The notes under the pieces: model-generated
Databases searched by the model: none
What the model was told of the DNA's origin: nothing
What the model saw: only the letters and a program-made list of their open reading frames with translations
Translations under genes and position numbers: made by a program
Source of the DNA: Kryptolebias marmoratus
Taxonomy: Eukaryota; Chordata; Actinopteri; Cyprinodontiformes; Rivulidae
Length of the DNA: 64,000 nucleotides
Reading direction: 5' to 3'
Assembly (NCBI RefSeq): GCF_001649575.2
Contig: NC_051448.1
Coordinates: 18,073,932 to 18,137,931 of the forward strand
In this document: one piece after another, positions 22,901 to 37,900 of the stretch
Layout: every line of letters starts with the position of its first letter
Numbering within the stretch: the first letter of the stretch is position 1

Positions 22901-25900
22901 ATAACTTTTAATATATAAACCAAAAATACTTCCTAGATTTGTAAGATAAATACCAACAAACATCGACATTCTCAAAAGGTGCTTTATTTGAGAACTTTGA
23001 TAGCTTATAAGCTGACATTCATGACCATTTCTGGATTGTCCCTCGTCTGCAGCTCTCCTCACATGTTTTGCAGACACAAAGTGTTTGTCGATGCGTTTAT
23101 GTTCCATGATTACACTGCAGGACGTGCAAAGCAGCTTCCCCCCCACTCTCCTGCAGCTGGGGAGGAAACTGGTTTGCTGAAATCTTTGTGGGCAAATGTG
23201 AAGCATTAGCGCACATTTTGGCTTCGGTCGCTGCTCCTGCGTGCTCCCGGCATTCTGATGTTAACAGGAAGTGACGTCACGTGTCTTCTTCCTGAGTTAT
23301 TTGGGGTTATTTTGTATTCTACACTACACAAACCCACAAAGAAGANNNNNNNNNNNNNNNNNNNNNNNNNNNNNNNNNNNNNNNNNNNNNNNNNNNNNNN
23401 NNNNNNNNNNNNNNNNNNNNNNNNACTAGACCGCAGAAACGGTGGCGAATCGCTTTAGAAACAATAAATATTGGGTTAAAGTTGCGGGAAAGTTGTGGTG
23501 TTTTGGGCAAAGTTGCAAAAAGTTGCGATTTCGCGGGGTTTGCTTGATTTTGCGTTAGTAGTTGCGATCGCAACATTGCGAAATCCTGGAGGGTCTGTGC
23601 TTTCTGAACTTTTCTTTTCCATTCTGAGCAGAAGGTAATCAGCGAAGCTCTCCTTCAGCCTTCACCGTTTCTCAGACTTTATGAAATCTTTGTTTTTGGA
23701 CTTTGAGAGTCAGGATCTGGTCATTATCATATTTTCTCCAGACTCCTTCATGCTGGCTCATCACCCCGCTGCGCTCTCCACAGCAGCCTATTAGAATGTG
23801 GCTGGACCGCGGCAAATTTGGAAAGCCTCCTTCAGTGTGGAGGCAATCACGACGCTCTTTGTTATTTTCAGCATCATCGAGAGGCTCTCCTTTGCCCTCC
23901 GCCGTTCTCTTGATGTCGGCGGCCCTCCGCCGCAGTGATACCACCGCGCGCGTCCACGATTCCAAAACAGACGACAACACAAGGCTGAATTACATCTTCC
24001 AAGTGGGGAAAAAACACAAAATAAATAAAAATGTGAAACGCTCACACAGAGCTTCTCAGCGAGTGGGTGCTAGTGCAGGGAAATGACTCCTGATATCAGG
24101 GATATCAAAAGAATTCACAAATGGCCTGCCATGAAGCTTTAAAAGCACACATTATATGATGTAACAGCCTGCCATACAGGCACCTCTCATTTCTCTCTTC
24201 TCCTGCCGGGAGGGGGGGGAGACTTTTTCACTCAGCTGATTGGAAACAAACAGGCGGTTTTATAAGATTTTGCGTGTTTTTCTGAACCAGACACTCCTGA
24301 TGTGTTTGGCGTAGTGTGTTTATATAGCGAAACTAAAATGCAGTTCCATTACCTTCTCACGATCGCGGCCGTAGCCGAAGCATGAGGCCAGGGCGAAAAG
24401 TTCCGCTCCAACCAAGCCACGTCTAGAGTGTGAGTATCAAAAGACTTACTTTGAAAGATTTTCTATTTTAGGCAAGTGTACAATCTATTTAAGTTGTACT
24501 ATACACACATCATGGAACTAATTTTAGTGCTTTCAGGGTGAGATAACTCAAAAAAAAGGGCATTACCCAAATTGAAAGTCATTCAATTTCTTAAAAAGTA
24601 GCTCCATCCTTGTCATATATTGATGAAAGATTTTTCTAATTCAGCCCTGGTGGAGATATACAGTCGCTGATTGGTTGAAAACGTAAAAAAACCGACATGA
24701 TCGCCTTTAAAAACATCGCTGTGATTCCTCCACCAGTGTCACTTATGAACGCCCGTCTTTAAGTTTTATTCTCATCTAAACTTTAAAGGTTTCTCCAGAA
24801 TGATTTGTGCCTCCTTGTTTTCGGACTTGTGGAACATTTCATTACGGACAGAAATCACGAGCCGATTTTAAATGTATGCGTTTACAAGCTGCACACACGG
24901 AATTAAAAATAAGAGATTTAACATCTCCTCGACACGAGCATGAACTTCAAACCGGACTTTACCAAGAGGTCAGATCTCTGCAGAAGAGTTGAATTTGAAA
25001 CTGTTAATTTTTAAATTGATAAAATGTCCTTTTAATTTTGGAAAACAGCACCCTTATTAATATACTGATTGCAATTTTTGTCCGTTTCCGCGCCCGGCAG
25101 CCTTACTTTTCCGTCTGCCTCCCTTAACAGTGCTGTCAAGGAGTGACAGACACAGGTGGGTGGTTACCATGGTGACCCTAATGAGCCACTGGCAGCAATT
25201 TTAACATTTCTTTTGACCGTGGTTCTCCTCGCACCTCTTTTACAGTTCATACATCAACATGTCGGCATTCCCCCCCCCCAGCTTAAATTACAAAAAAAGG
25301 TTGATGTTGGAGCTCTGGGCGGTAGCTGCGCTGGTTACCTGGTTTCTTCTTCTAGGTGCAAAACATCAGCATCTACTCAGTCAGGAAGCAAATAAAAGGG
25401 AGTAAATATGATCTCGCGGCTTTAAGGACAAATTGACAAATTATTCCGGGTTTCTATTTGCTGCCCCGGTATCGATTTCTGTCACGGCAGCATCCATTTG
25501 TTGGGAGTTCGAAACTAATTTTCAGACAAAAACCAGGCGCTGAGAGACATCTCCTCATGTTACAGGAGCCTGTGAAGGACATTTTACAGATCAAATAACC
25601 ACTGAAGTGACTACAGTACAAACACACACACACACACAGAGAGCGCAGGTGCTGCATCACCAGGGACCTCCAGTTTCACTCGAAACCAAAGGGAAAAAAA
25701 AAAAAAAAAGCGCACACGCTCACGTTTCCCACTGTGAGCGTGTGCGCATGTGTGTGTGTGTCACAATGCAAATGAACCCTCCTCCCCCCTCCCCTCCAAC
25801 CCCCATGTTCTGAATCCAGCCTCCAATTTGTTCCACTTCCCCATACCTCATTGTTCAAAATGACACTTTTACATTTTATGGTGAACCAATTATTCTGTCT

Positions 25901-28900
25901 TACACAGTCGGCTGGCTGTGCGAGCCAACCTGCCCAGATCAGCCGGGGAGGGGAGCAGGGTGAAGGGCTGCTGATGCTGCTGGTGGTGGTCGGGGTGTGG
26001 ATGTGTGTGTGTGTGTGTGTGTGTTTGGACAGGGAGTGAGAGTGGAAGAAGAAGCTGAAGACCAGAGAGAGAGAGAGAAAAGAAACCCTAATGGTACCTC
26101 TCTGACATATCCATGGGGATAGATGGAAGTGCAGGATACTGAGAAGTTAGCAGAGAGGATGATGGAGGGCGGAGGAGAGGTCATAAAGAGAGGAGGAGGA
26201 GGGAAACAACACAGGTGGATGCTGCTGCACTGTAGAGAGGGGAGTGTGTGTGCGAGCGGGAGCGAACGGAGACAAAGGAGGATTTAATTGAATGATAAAG
26301 TGACAGAGAGAGAGAGAAGGGGGGGAGGAGTGGAAGGGAGCGAGAGGGGAGGGATAAATTACAGCGGGGATAAATAAAGAGGACGGAGAGGGGGGTGGGG
26401 GGTTAGTAGTTGTAATGTATGCCTCAGGATGAACAGAGATGGGCAGAAGGTGGAGGGTGTGTGTGTGTGTGTGTGTGGGGGTGGGGGGAATAAAAGTNNN
26501 NNNNNNNNNNNNNNNNNNNNNNNNNNNNNNNNNNNNNNNNNNNNNNNNNNNNNNNNNNNNNNNNNNNNNNNNNNNNNNNNNNNNNNNNNNNTACCTGCGA
26601 TGCTCCTGAGGGGCAGAAGAGACAGGAGTGTTGTTGCATGAAAACAGCGTGCAGAAAAAAAGCACTGAGGAGCGGACAGAGCAGGTCAGCCCGAGCGCCT
26701 GCAGCAAGGGGAGGCGGGGGGGGGAGCGACAGATGGGGGGGAGAGGATGGAGCGGGAGACGGACGCACGCTGCAGGTTTTAGCTCGTAATTGGATGTTGG
26801 CACCAAAGTCCTCATTTGATTGATTTTCTTTTGATTCCCTTCAACCAGATAAACACAACCACAAAAAAAAGAAGAATATAGGAAATTACAATCAGAATAT
26901 TTGATTATGGGATTATACTCTTTTTTCTCTTTCAGTTACAGTCATTACTGGAACTAAAACTTAGGGACTTTTCACACAAGGTGGGGGGGGAAAAACTCAA
27001 AAATTTATACAAAACGAGGTGTCCATCAATCTCAAACAATTTTTTTGTTTTGTTGTTAAAATGGTAAAAAGGAAACTGACAAATCTTGATTTAGAAAAGT
27101 CTCCAAAGCTTGTCTGAAGAGAAATTTTGATTTTACCGCAGAAGAATTGTAAAATTATTGGAGTGGTCAGGGTGATTCTAAGGTTATCGTTAGCTAGTGG
27201 TTACGTTTGGGCAGCAAAGATTTTTCTTTTTGTTCCGGAGTATGTAAAATAGGTTACCATGAGGAAAGAAATCTTGAGATTTATTCCGTAATTTTGGTAA
27301 ACTGAAAGGCACGGGTCAGTCCAACCACTCCCCGTGAGTTTACAGTTTTATAACCTTAATATGTTCATTTTTGCTCACTATTTAATTTAAATTTGATTCT
27401 TCGGTGTCAGCAGAATTTATTGTGTTTTTTTTTATTGGCGCCAGTTCACGAGCATTAAAGGTTGTTCCATTTCTACTTCAAGTTTTAATTCACAAAAAGT
27501 ACATCAAAACGTGTGGCTTGGTCAGGAATCATGTGCTTCGGACATTTGGTGACAGTACGTCATACACCATGGATGAAATTGACAAAAATATTCAAAAAAA
27601 AGCTAAAAAAAATGATCCCCACAGACAACAAAAGGATTTTGACAAAACAAATGAAAAAAAAAAAACAGCTTTCTTCCGACCTCATAGCTCAGTCGTACTT
27701 CCCAATAGAAACATTATTCAAAGTTCAAACAGGAAAAAAAAGTGGGATTTTACATTACTGAACAGTTTTTTTTTCATATTTTTAAAGGCTTTTGCACAGG
27801 TGCAGTTCAATTTTTTAGAGATTTTAATACAGAATGTTCAGCTTAGAGTGGGATCGTGTCACGCTAACTTCTGTGCTGTCTAAACTTTCCACAATTTCTG
27901 CAAACAAACTCTTATTATTTTCACAGACTTTACCCTTTTTATACAGTCTATACATGTTGTCTGCTTAGACTATTCCAAAAAATAAAGTCCCGAATAACTA
28001 TTTGGCTTTAGAGAAGAAAGTTGACGTGTGTTTGAATTTCGGCACCCCTCACGATCCTCTTTTTAAATAAAATACAAAGAGCTGGTCAGTCCTTACCTGT
28101 GGTGAAACGTCTGTGGCAGGGAGGGTGGGGAGGTGGGTGGGGCGGCCAGGCTGGGCGAGTAGGGGTGGTACGGTGTCTTCTTCAGAGCCTGGATCAGGTT
28201 GTGCCTGTACTCGGGATCTATGGACCACAGGGAGCCTTTGCCTATGCTCTGCAGGAGGGAAGAGGGGTCGGGGACAGGAGAGACAGATGAGACAGTTGTT
28301 ATCAGGGAGGGAGGGGGGTGGAGGGTGGGGCGGTTACGCCGGCCCCCTCGGAGCACGCTGACCGGTCCAGAGTCCAGATCTTGTTCACCAAACTCACCCG
28401 GACACACAACAGTTCTGATGGCAGAAAGACCCCAAGAAAACAACAACAACAACAACAACAAACACCGACAGATTACTGCTGGATCCTCCCCCCCAAACAG
28501 GACATCTACCAATCAAAGGACAGAAAACACTCGGAGGACAGGAAGTCAGAACATCCCTCGCCGCTTTCCCCATCCTAAAGCCTCTTTTTGAGGGAAAGAG
28601 AAGAAAAATCCCAAAAGCTTCTTTCTGATGAAGACACGGGGAAACTTTAACTCTTTCCCCCACCGGAGGCGATGATGGCGGTGTGTATTTTTAGATCAAA
28701 GCGGACCCCCCCCCCCTCCCNNNNNNNNNNNNCCCCACCACCGCCCGCCCAAACCTAATGAAGCTGTTGGCTCCCAGTCTGCGAGGAAGCCTGAGCGAAA
28801 ACACGCTCGGCTGTCTGCGTGTCTCTGAGGGTTTTTCCCTCTGGGGTTTTTGATCTGAAAGTGACAAAGTCGAGCGTTGGCGTGGCACAAATCAAGACCA

Positions 28901-31900
28901 GCAGGACGAGAGGCGGGGGGCGGGGGGCGGAAGGTAAAGTCCTTGCGGTCAGCCCACTTTGATACAATGCAGGTGTGTTACTGTCATGACTTTAGTCCTC
29001 CGCTTTCTGAAAACGCAACAAACACCGACAAAGACGTAAAACTCCGATAAACACGACTGTGACTATTAATTTTGGGGCAACTCTGAAAACAGGAGTTAAT
29101 TAAAAAAACAGAAACAAAAATCAATATCTATGTCATGTCAGCTGTGCTGATTATTCCGTAACCCTTCAGTTTTCTCTTAGGGTGTTTCTAAAACTTCATT
29201 GTTTCACACAGACGTATTAATAAGCAACGGCTGCTTTTGTTTCTGATTAATCAGGAAGAGATAAAAACAGCAAAAGAAGCTGATTATATCGTTATATTTG
29301 GAGACATCTTGCAAGATAGAAAAAGCTGCAAAATGTTGATGTCTGAATTGCAAAAAAAAAACCAACAGGATTTTGTTTTTTGAGGTTTTTTAAACGCCAA
29401 AATTTCAGTTTTAAAACAGGTTTAGTTAAATGGAGCCACTATGAAAGAATGTAAGAATGAAATGTCATCGGAAAAGCTTTTTTTTTTATCATTTGTGTTT
29501 TTAAATGTTGACTCGGACAGCTTCAAAAGTGAAAAAACGATGGGTTTGCATAAATTAATGCAAAAATATTTTTAAAATATTTAATCTGACATATTTCTAC
29601 AGGATGACCAACATAAAATCTGGATCCTTCTGAACATTTAGGTTGTAAATTTATTGGGGGTTTTTTTCTTACCAACCCTAACTTTTTAATTTAAAAAAAA
29701 AAAATTCTTTAAACTCTGATTTACTACTGGTTTTAAAACAATGTCTGTTTTTTCATGCCTTACTAAACTAAAAAGATACGAGAAACTAAATGTTTCACAC
29801 CAGACAGAAGCTTGGGTCTCAGGAGCTTGAAATGGGAAATTGTGTGGGGGAAAAAAACATGATATAATATTCAGAGAATGTTATCATTGTCAAAAAAATA
29901 AACAAAAAAATACATGGTAAACAAACACCGTTGATAAGAAAATCAAATATTTGTTACGTTTCAGGTGGTCAATTTGTACTAAAGGCTTAATAACTTAATA
30001 CAATTACAAGATAAGAAGCCAAAAAGTGTTTACATTTAGTTTTTATGTAGTTTTTTTAGAAGGGTGATTTAACATCATCACACAGCAGATGTTGTCAAAC
30101 ACAATATCTTTAACAGATAACCTAATTTTAGGGTTATATTCATTTAGTTTTTTCATGGGGTCGTCCTAAATCGCAGCTGTAGTGTCCTCTTTATGGTTAA
30201 AACCTGCCAAACAAACTTTATTTAACTTTATACAGCAAAAACAAAATTAAACTTATCCAAAAACTTGGAGAAATGAGATTAATTCTAACAGGAATGAGCC
30301 AAAGCAGGTAACACATCAGCTGCTCGTAACTTTTCCACAGAACTCCACTAAAACAATGTCAGAAATATCCCTTTTAATTTCACATCTCTTTGTTCTCTAA
30401 AGAGGACGTCCAGAGGGATCAGACCCCCACCCTCACACACACACACACCTGCACCCCCGATACAGCCTCCAACATCAGCAGAAGTCAAGGAGCTAATGGG
30501 ATGTNNNNNNNNNNNNNNNNNNNNNNCCCACCCCCGTCTGGATCTTTGCATTAGTATGTCAGCCGTGTTGAACACTGTCCATATGTGTCCTGCTTTGCTC
30601 TGTGTGTGTGAGTGTAAATGTGTGTATGGCGAGTTCCCCGGGGAGTGTGATATTACCCAGCATGGTCTGCTCCTGGGAGAGCTTCTATTACTGCCAGCGA
30701 CGCTTCTCCTGGAGAGCACGATATTACACACACACACGCACACACACGGACTCCCACAGAGGTGACCCCCACTGGGCCTAAATTCTCCCCCTGCACCTCC
30801 ATCCTGCCAGCGTTTCAGTAGATATACGTGTGTGTGTGTGTGTGTGTGTGCTGAGCTGTCGATGTCAGCCGATTAAATCGATGCTCTCTCCCAAATCTGT
30901 CTGCTGGGGCTCCTGCTTCTGCCAACCATGCAGCCAATCAAAGTGCTCAACCTGTGCACCCCCCTCCCCCCAGCAGACAGGCCAATCACACGGCGTGGCT
31001 CACAGGAAGGGTCCGTAACCTGGGTTATAGCGGTCGCCTTGGCAACAGGCATCACCTAAGCACGGGAGCGAGGGAAGGTGAAATTGACTTTTCCGTGTCT
31101 GACGAAGTCTCGAAGTTGCGGCACACATGATGTCAGACTTCGGGCTCGTGTTCGGAGAACGTGTTTCCTGGCGGAATGAAGCGCGGGATCTTCATCGCCC
31201 GCCGCTGGAAGGCGACGGCAGACGGCACGGGTTTCGTCTGTTACCATTATATCTCATGAACCACTGAACAAATTTTGATGAAACTTTCAAAAAGTCGTCA
31301 CTGGACGTACGTCTACGACTGATTAACCTTTGGAGTCAGCCCGATTCAAAATGACTGCCACAGCAAACTAACCCTAAAAAACACAAAAATGGCTATAATT
31401 CAGTCAGATTTACAGATATTCACCTAAAATTTGGTGTGGTGGAAGATGAGTCATCACCAATACATATTCCAAGCACTAATAGCTTGTGTTAGAGCTCTGT
31501 TTAAAATTCTACAATTAACTAATAGAGTCAACTTTGTCTGTTAGCGAAATATCTCATGGACCACTGAACAAATTTTAATGAAACTTTCAGGAATTAATCA
31601 CTGGATGTACATCTACAACCGATTACTGTTTGGAGTCAATCCAATTCAAGATGGCCGCCACAGCTATCTGACATGATCCAACACAAAAGTAGCTTTAACT
31701 TAGTCAATTATACAGATACGGAGCTAAAATTTGGCGAGGCAGTAGCTGAGAGTAATCCCCAACACATACTTTGAGCGCTAACAGATTATGCTAAATGCTT
31801 TTTTTCCAGCTCTGACCAAACTGGCTGTAACCCCCTCCCTTTCTTATCATGAGGTGTTTTGAGTTTAAAACTCTGGCACGAAGGACGGAAAGCGGTATAC

Positions 31901-34900
31901 ATTCCTTGAAGGAGTGCTCGGCCTTTAATCGCTCCCGTTATTTCCACTCTCCATCCATCTCGCGCCGCTCTCCCGAGATGAGCTCTTTACTTTTTTTTTT
32001 TTTTTGTCCTTATTTGTGTTCCGTACACAGTATCCTCTCCAAATTAGTCACATAACTGCAGCTGCACGCTGCGAGTGAGAGGGATTACACAACGAATAAT
32101 CCACAACTCCAAAAGGGTTTGCCCCTACTTTAAGACAGAACCCGAAGAAGCATGAAACTCAAACTGACGCGGCTTTGGACTCGGGTTTAGGCAGCATTAC
32201 TCCTCAAATAAACCGCCTGAGAAATGATTTACAAAACTTTGCAGGTATTCGCACGACGACGGAAGCGTACCTCCCCGCCACACGTGACGGAGTGAGTAAA
32301 AAGGGAAGAAGTGACTCGGAAAAAAAAAGAGGCGAGGGCAGAGCGAGATAGAGAGATGATTGTGAGTTGCTAACATCTGTTTCCTGTGTTATATAAGCTG
32401 TGGGGGCTGGTCTCCCTTGGAAATGGGAGATATTAAAAAGTCCTGGCCGCCACTGACCTCGCTGCCACGTTCCTGCCTGCACTATTATCCCGTCGCATTT
32501 ACCTGTCACACCGCTCACCTAATGGACACTAAAATAGTACCTCATTACAGGCGAAATCCATGAAAAATTCACACAAGGAGATACCGACAGCACAATCTGC
32601 TTCGTTCTGCCTTAGTCGTAAGTGCTCTGTGAATTTAACCAAGTGTTAACTTCCTGGGCTGGAATTGGGGGGTGGGAAGGTTCCTTTCAACAGGCTCGTT
32701 GTCGTTTTGTTTTGTTTTGTTTTGTGTGTTTTCTGTGGGTGACGGCTCCGCAGTTTTTTTTTTGTTTGTTTTTTTACACCTAAATAAACGTGCCCATTTC
32801 GGAGCTTCACACAAATTATTTTGCATCTGAGCAGAGCGAGACAAGCTGCTCTGCCCCACATCGGCGTCTTCGCGCTCGGCTGAGCAAACCAGCTGCTACA
32901 CGCAGCGGATTGTGAAAGCGTTCGTCCCCTCTGTTCTGCTCTGTGCCGCCTCACAACCTGGAGTTTGAAAGGAATTTGGGGTGGGGTGAGGGGGGGCAGG
33001 TGAGGTATCTTTTACTGTGCGATACGTAACTCCGACTTTGAAGATGCGGCCCTTTTAAATGACTTCTTTGGTGAAAACAATAAAGGAAACAAAACAACAC
33101 TGAGCGTACGTAAACTAGTCAGTACCTGAGAGCCGTGTTCCCTTTTACAGCAACACGACTCTCCATGATCTTTGTACATCTGGCATTTTTGTCCAGTCTT
33201 CATCAAAATAAAACACAAAAAACATCCCCACACCATGGTGCTCCCACTACCGTGCTTCGCTGTGGGGATGGTGTTCTCAGTGTGATGAGAGGCGTCGAGT
33301 TTTGGCCTCACCTTCCACATGTTTTGAGGAAGAAAGTTCAAAAGGAGCGCCTTACTTTTATCTTTAAGCCGTGGTCCGTAGTGGTCCTCCCAGCTCCATC
33401 AGGGTTCTCTTTAACCTCCTGGATGCTTCTCTGATTAAAGCCTTCATTCCCCAAATTTCAATGGATGGCCCTTCTCTTCAGGTTTGTTTCGGTGACATAA
33501 TCTTTCTATTTCATGATAACAGACTTAATGGAGCTTCCTGGTATGTTTAGAGTTCTAGGATAGTTTTTTTATACTCCAGCCCTGATCTGGTCTTCTCTAC
33601 AACTTTGTCTGTGATCTGTGTGGAGCGTTCCTTGGGCTTCATGATGCGTCTTGCCTTACTACTCAGATGTGTTGGGCTGGTTACCTCATTATGTGGCTTC
33701 TGGAGGTAACAAGAATACAAATGCATGCATTGATTTTTAGTTTGGTATTGTTTTTAGAATGATTTAAAACAAGTGGGTTTTTTTTTGTCCCATTTAACGT
33801 TAATAATATGGAGGATTTTATGTAGGTTCGTTGCTTATAATCAAACTGAAAATCCATTAAAATTTCAGGATGTGAGGCAACAAAACGTAGAAAACCAAGT
33901 ATTTTTTTAATCAAACCACTCGTCTAATTCTTTGTAAAAAAAAAAAAAACACAAAAGCTCGACACGAACACTGTTTCTTGCAGGCAGATGGTGACACATT
34001 TGTCCAAAATCATCAAAACACTTTGAACAAGTCCCACACATGTGGTAATGACAACAAACTTTGGTGGAGTATTTTTATTTTATTTTTTTTATAAAAAGAA
34101 TCCCACAACCACAAGCCATAAATCAAAAAAAAAAAATCATAATTCTTAAAAAAGTATCAGCCCTCATCTGAAAATAGTCCCCAGTGAGTACACAAACGTC
34201 CTCTCTGAAGCTAGTGTGAAGCTATTTTAAGTTTCCAGACTCACTTTTTTGAATTTCACAATCAATTTCCAGGCCACTTTTGACTGTAAATGTTTATTAA
34301 AGAGCTTAAAATAACCTAAATACTGGTAACATGTACATATTTTTGACTTTGTATATTATTAGCTTAAGAAATTGTAGTTTGAGGTCTTGCAATTTGTATG
34401 ATGTCTGTTTAGCTTTGGAAGTAAACAAACAAACAAACAAATAAATTGTGTAGTTTTTGATGGACAAGTGGTTGTGTCCATCTTTTATATATAACCACAA
34501 TTAAAAAAAGGGGAGGGAAAACATGCTATGAAAGCAAATGTTCTGTTTTATCCCTGTATTATTTTTTCCCCTTACTTATCCAGATCTCAAACTTCCTATA
34601 AACATACGTAGCTTATTGTCCTCTGTGAAAACAACAGCTTTAAATATTTGTAACAATATAATCAATTAGAAGACATTATAAGTCACTGTCTTAAAGTTTA
34701 AGTTAAATGAAGAACAGTGCACAAATGACAAAGCTACATCACTGCTCGGAAGCATCCCCACACTATGATGCTGCCACCGCCGTGCTTTAATGTGGCGACG
34801 ATGACGAGAGTTGTCAGGCTTCGGTCTTATTTCTCTGACTGCATACAGTTATTGACAAACATCGGCAGCTGGAGGGAACTCTGTAACTCTCGCTTTGTTA

Positions 34901-37900
34901 AAACCTGATTAAACCACAGACATGCGAGGACCCACCATCACTGTACACGAACAAACAGGAGGATTGTTATTAAAGTGTCCAAATATTAGTTTTCGCTCTC
35001 AGTAAATAAGTAGGGGGGCAATTCATGATAGATATGAATGATAGGATGGCAAAACGTAAAGAAACAGGACAGAGATGACAGGTTCTGAATAAATTATGCA
35101 GAAAAGTCTTGGACAGGTGCAAGTGACCGGACCTTTCCTCTCCAGCAAACAAGGAAGTTTCCAAAAATACTTTGTTTTTTCTTCCTTTTGCAATAATTTG
35201 CTCTTCTCGAGCTCTGCTCGTCCGTTGCGCCCCGTTTGAAATCATTCTAATCCCATTTGCTCGAGGCCAAGATCTAAGTTGCCGACGGTTCCAGCAGCTG
35301 CTTTTAGGAGGTTTTTTTTTCAGATTTCAAAACGCGTCTCTTGTTCAGCTGCTACGAAAAAGCGTCCCATCTGGTTGTAAAGCGTTTTCTAACCGATTTC
35401 ACACGCCGCGGCTTCGTTCCTACCACCAAAGAGTCGTGCAGTCATCCACGCGAATGTCTCACAGGAAGTTTAAAGTCTGACTAAATGAGAGACGGGAACC
35501 AGGCTGGGTTCACTGTTCTGTAATTAACACCCAAAAGTACCTGTGTGTGTCGTCGCTTTGCTGCTGCCTTCAGTCCGTTTGCGCGGGCCCAGTCCTCTGT
35601 GCATCTGTGAAACCCGTTCACGAGCGCTCGCATGTGGCGTTAACGTCCCCCAGACTGGGCTGAACGTGTGACACGGGACGACAAGCTCTGCTATAATTCA
35701 CAACAGCAACGTGAACATGTCGTAAAAGATCATGAAACAACAACAACAACAAAAAGCTTTCCATTAACATAGGTTTGGTTGGATCTAAACACTCACCACT
35801 GACAGTTTTACGGTCTCATCCCAATCTGTCGACAGACTTTCATCTTCAAGAGACGAGGCAGAGCAGTGACACGTCAACATATTCGTGAAACCTGGGTAAT
35901 GGCTCAACAAACCCGGGCCTTAAAATTAAAAACCCAGACGCCCAAACCTCGAAAAAAACTGGAAATGTGTTTCACTCAACTCAAAAAGACCGTCATGTAT
36001 TCTCAGAGTTAGACTGGTACAGTTTAAAGCAATTACCACAATGGATCAAACACTGACCAGATGCCTTCAAGCCAAACATTACGAGGCTTTCTGAAGACGT
36101 GGATCCAATCAGAGTGGATTTCACCATTCATTTTAGGAGCGCAGTATAACCCCGTCTAAACCACAGTAGCTGTAGAATAGTTTTTTGATCGTCGGTGACG
36201 ATTTATGCCCTCTGTTGGATGTAAGATCGGTACTTCTAGTGTGGAACGACAATTAGCGACACTTAGCGTTAGCATTTAAAGGCCACGGCCTTGTTACTTT
36301 GGATATTTTTTACAAAAAGAGATTTTCTGCAGCATTTGCACCTCTTATTCACACACAGATTTGTTTTTTTGTACAAATATATATATACATACACATATTT
36401 AAAAACTAATTTTCTGGTATATTGAGTGATTTCAAAATACGGAGCTTCTAAGAAAGAAAGACGGAGCGACCTACGGTATTTTGGGCCTGTTGTCACATCG
36501 TGCCCTGGAAACCAAAACAATAAAAACGTTTTTAACATTTCCTCTGCATCTCATTTTATCCTGTTCTGTCACCATTAAACTTTGATTGTGTGCTGAAATG
36601 GTAAATATCTGAGAGAAAACTGTAAACAATATTAAAATGGGGAAAAAAGGTGTTTCGGGACTATCTTTAGCCAAGCTAAGAATATTCTTCCGCTGTAGTT
36701 TGTTACACCGTTACTGTGGATGTTCTCGCCACCTAGTGGCACCTTGTGTGTATTGCAGCCTTTTTGTGAGATTCATTTAGAAAAACAACAACAACAAAAA
36801 GTTACTGAAAATGAAAGGCCGAGCATTTCTTCAAGGTATGCATGTCACCCGGCTGAGGTTTAAACTAAGAACATCTTATTTTGCGGAATGACGGCATTAT
36901 GGCCATTTTAGTCAAACCTTAAACCTTGTTCATGACATATTTTGCTAACAGACAAACTGGGTTGACTGCAACAGTTAGCGCCAAGGTTTTAAACAAAGAC
37001 CTTGTGCGATCTGTTAGTGTTCAGATTATGTTTTGTGGCCAACTCTCAGCTACTATTGCACTAAATCTTAGCTCAATATCTATAAAATTGACTAAAAACT
37101 CCCTTTAAAAACTCAAGGAACTTCAGTAAAACTCAAGACTACTTCAGTAACTCACTCACAGTAGCTACATTTCATTCATGTATTTTCATTTCAAAACCGT
37201 TTTTGTTGTTTTTGGGTGCAGTTTCTGTCTTTTGTGATACTATATTTAATATATATCAATTGTTATTTTTTTATTTTTGCACCCAAACGGGGGCAGTTAT
37301 GCTGCAGCGGCAATCTTCTGGGTAATGCTTCACCTCAAAATGCTCCGAGTGTAAAACTGTTAAGAAAATTAATAAATAAATAAATACAAATCAAGGGTGC
37401 ATCCTGTGGGGTGAACGGGGTGACACGCTGAAAGTGCACCGTGCAGAGACTTCATCGTCGGCCTCAGATTACAAAACTGCCTGTTCCCTCTGCAGCGGTT
37501 TAATAAGAGGCTTTGAGAGATATATTGCTGACTCTGTGTGTGTGTGTTTATCTGTATGTGTGTGTGTGTGTGTGTCGCGCAGTTGCAACATTGATCTTCT
37601 GCACTGATCCACAAGACCGAGGGCAACAACACTTGTCATTAAGACATCATTCAGCGCGGAGAAGAATCCTGTTTGTAAACAAAGCCATGGCAACCGTGGG
37701 ACTCTCTCACGCTCTCCTTCGCAACGTTGAGCTCCGGCGTGCAAAAAAAAAAAAAAACCTGACAAAGACATACACACACACAGACGCACAAAATTTTTCT
37801 ACATGCAGAGCAGCGAGCTTATTCTGAACTAGTCCCCATCTTGTCATCTGCCTGGATATGACCCAGAAATACAGCCACTGGAACAAATAGGCCACTGTCG

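Larger units (their letters stand above)
22796..23592 (-). mobile_element. Non-autonomous hAT-type DNA transposon relic
   Basis: Imperfect terminal inverted repeats: CCTTCAGGGTTTCGC at 22796-22810 and GCGAAATCCTGGAGG at 23578-23592. CAGGGTTTC-type ends are usual for hAT elements. The interior repeats TTGCGAT/AAGTTGC motifs. A minus-strand ORF (22871-23206) has a zinc-finger-like block. No matching 8-base target duplication was found, so exact ends are uncertain. A 79-base gap (23346-23424) hides part of the element. Confidence 0.6.
18534..28096 (-). other. foxn3: FOXN3 intron between second and third coding exons
   Basis: About 9.6 kb. It contains CA/TG and CT islands at 19.9-21.2 and 25.6-26.5 kb, a cluster of X-box-like motifs at 20.6-20.9 kb, a hAT-type relic at 22.8-23.6 kb, and gaps at 23346 and 26498. 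Nothing recognisable was seen at 19.0-19.8, 21.5-22.7, 23.6-25.1 or 26.8-28.1 kb beyond AT-rich intron. Confidence 0.85.
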
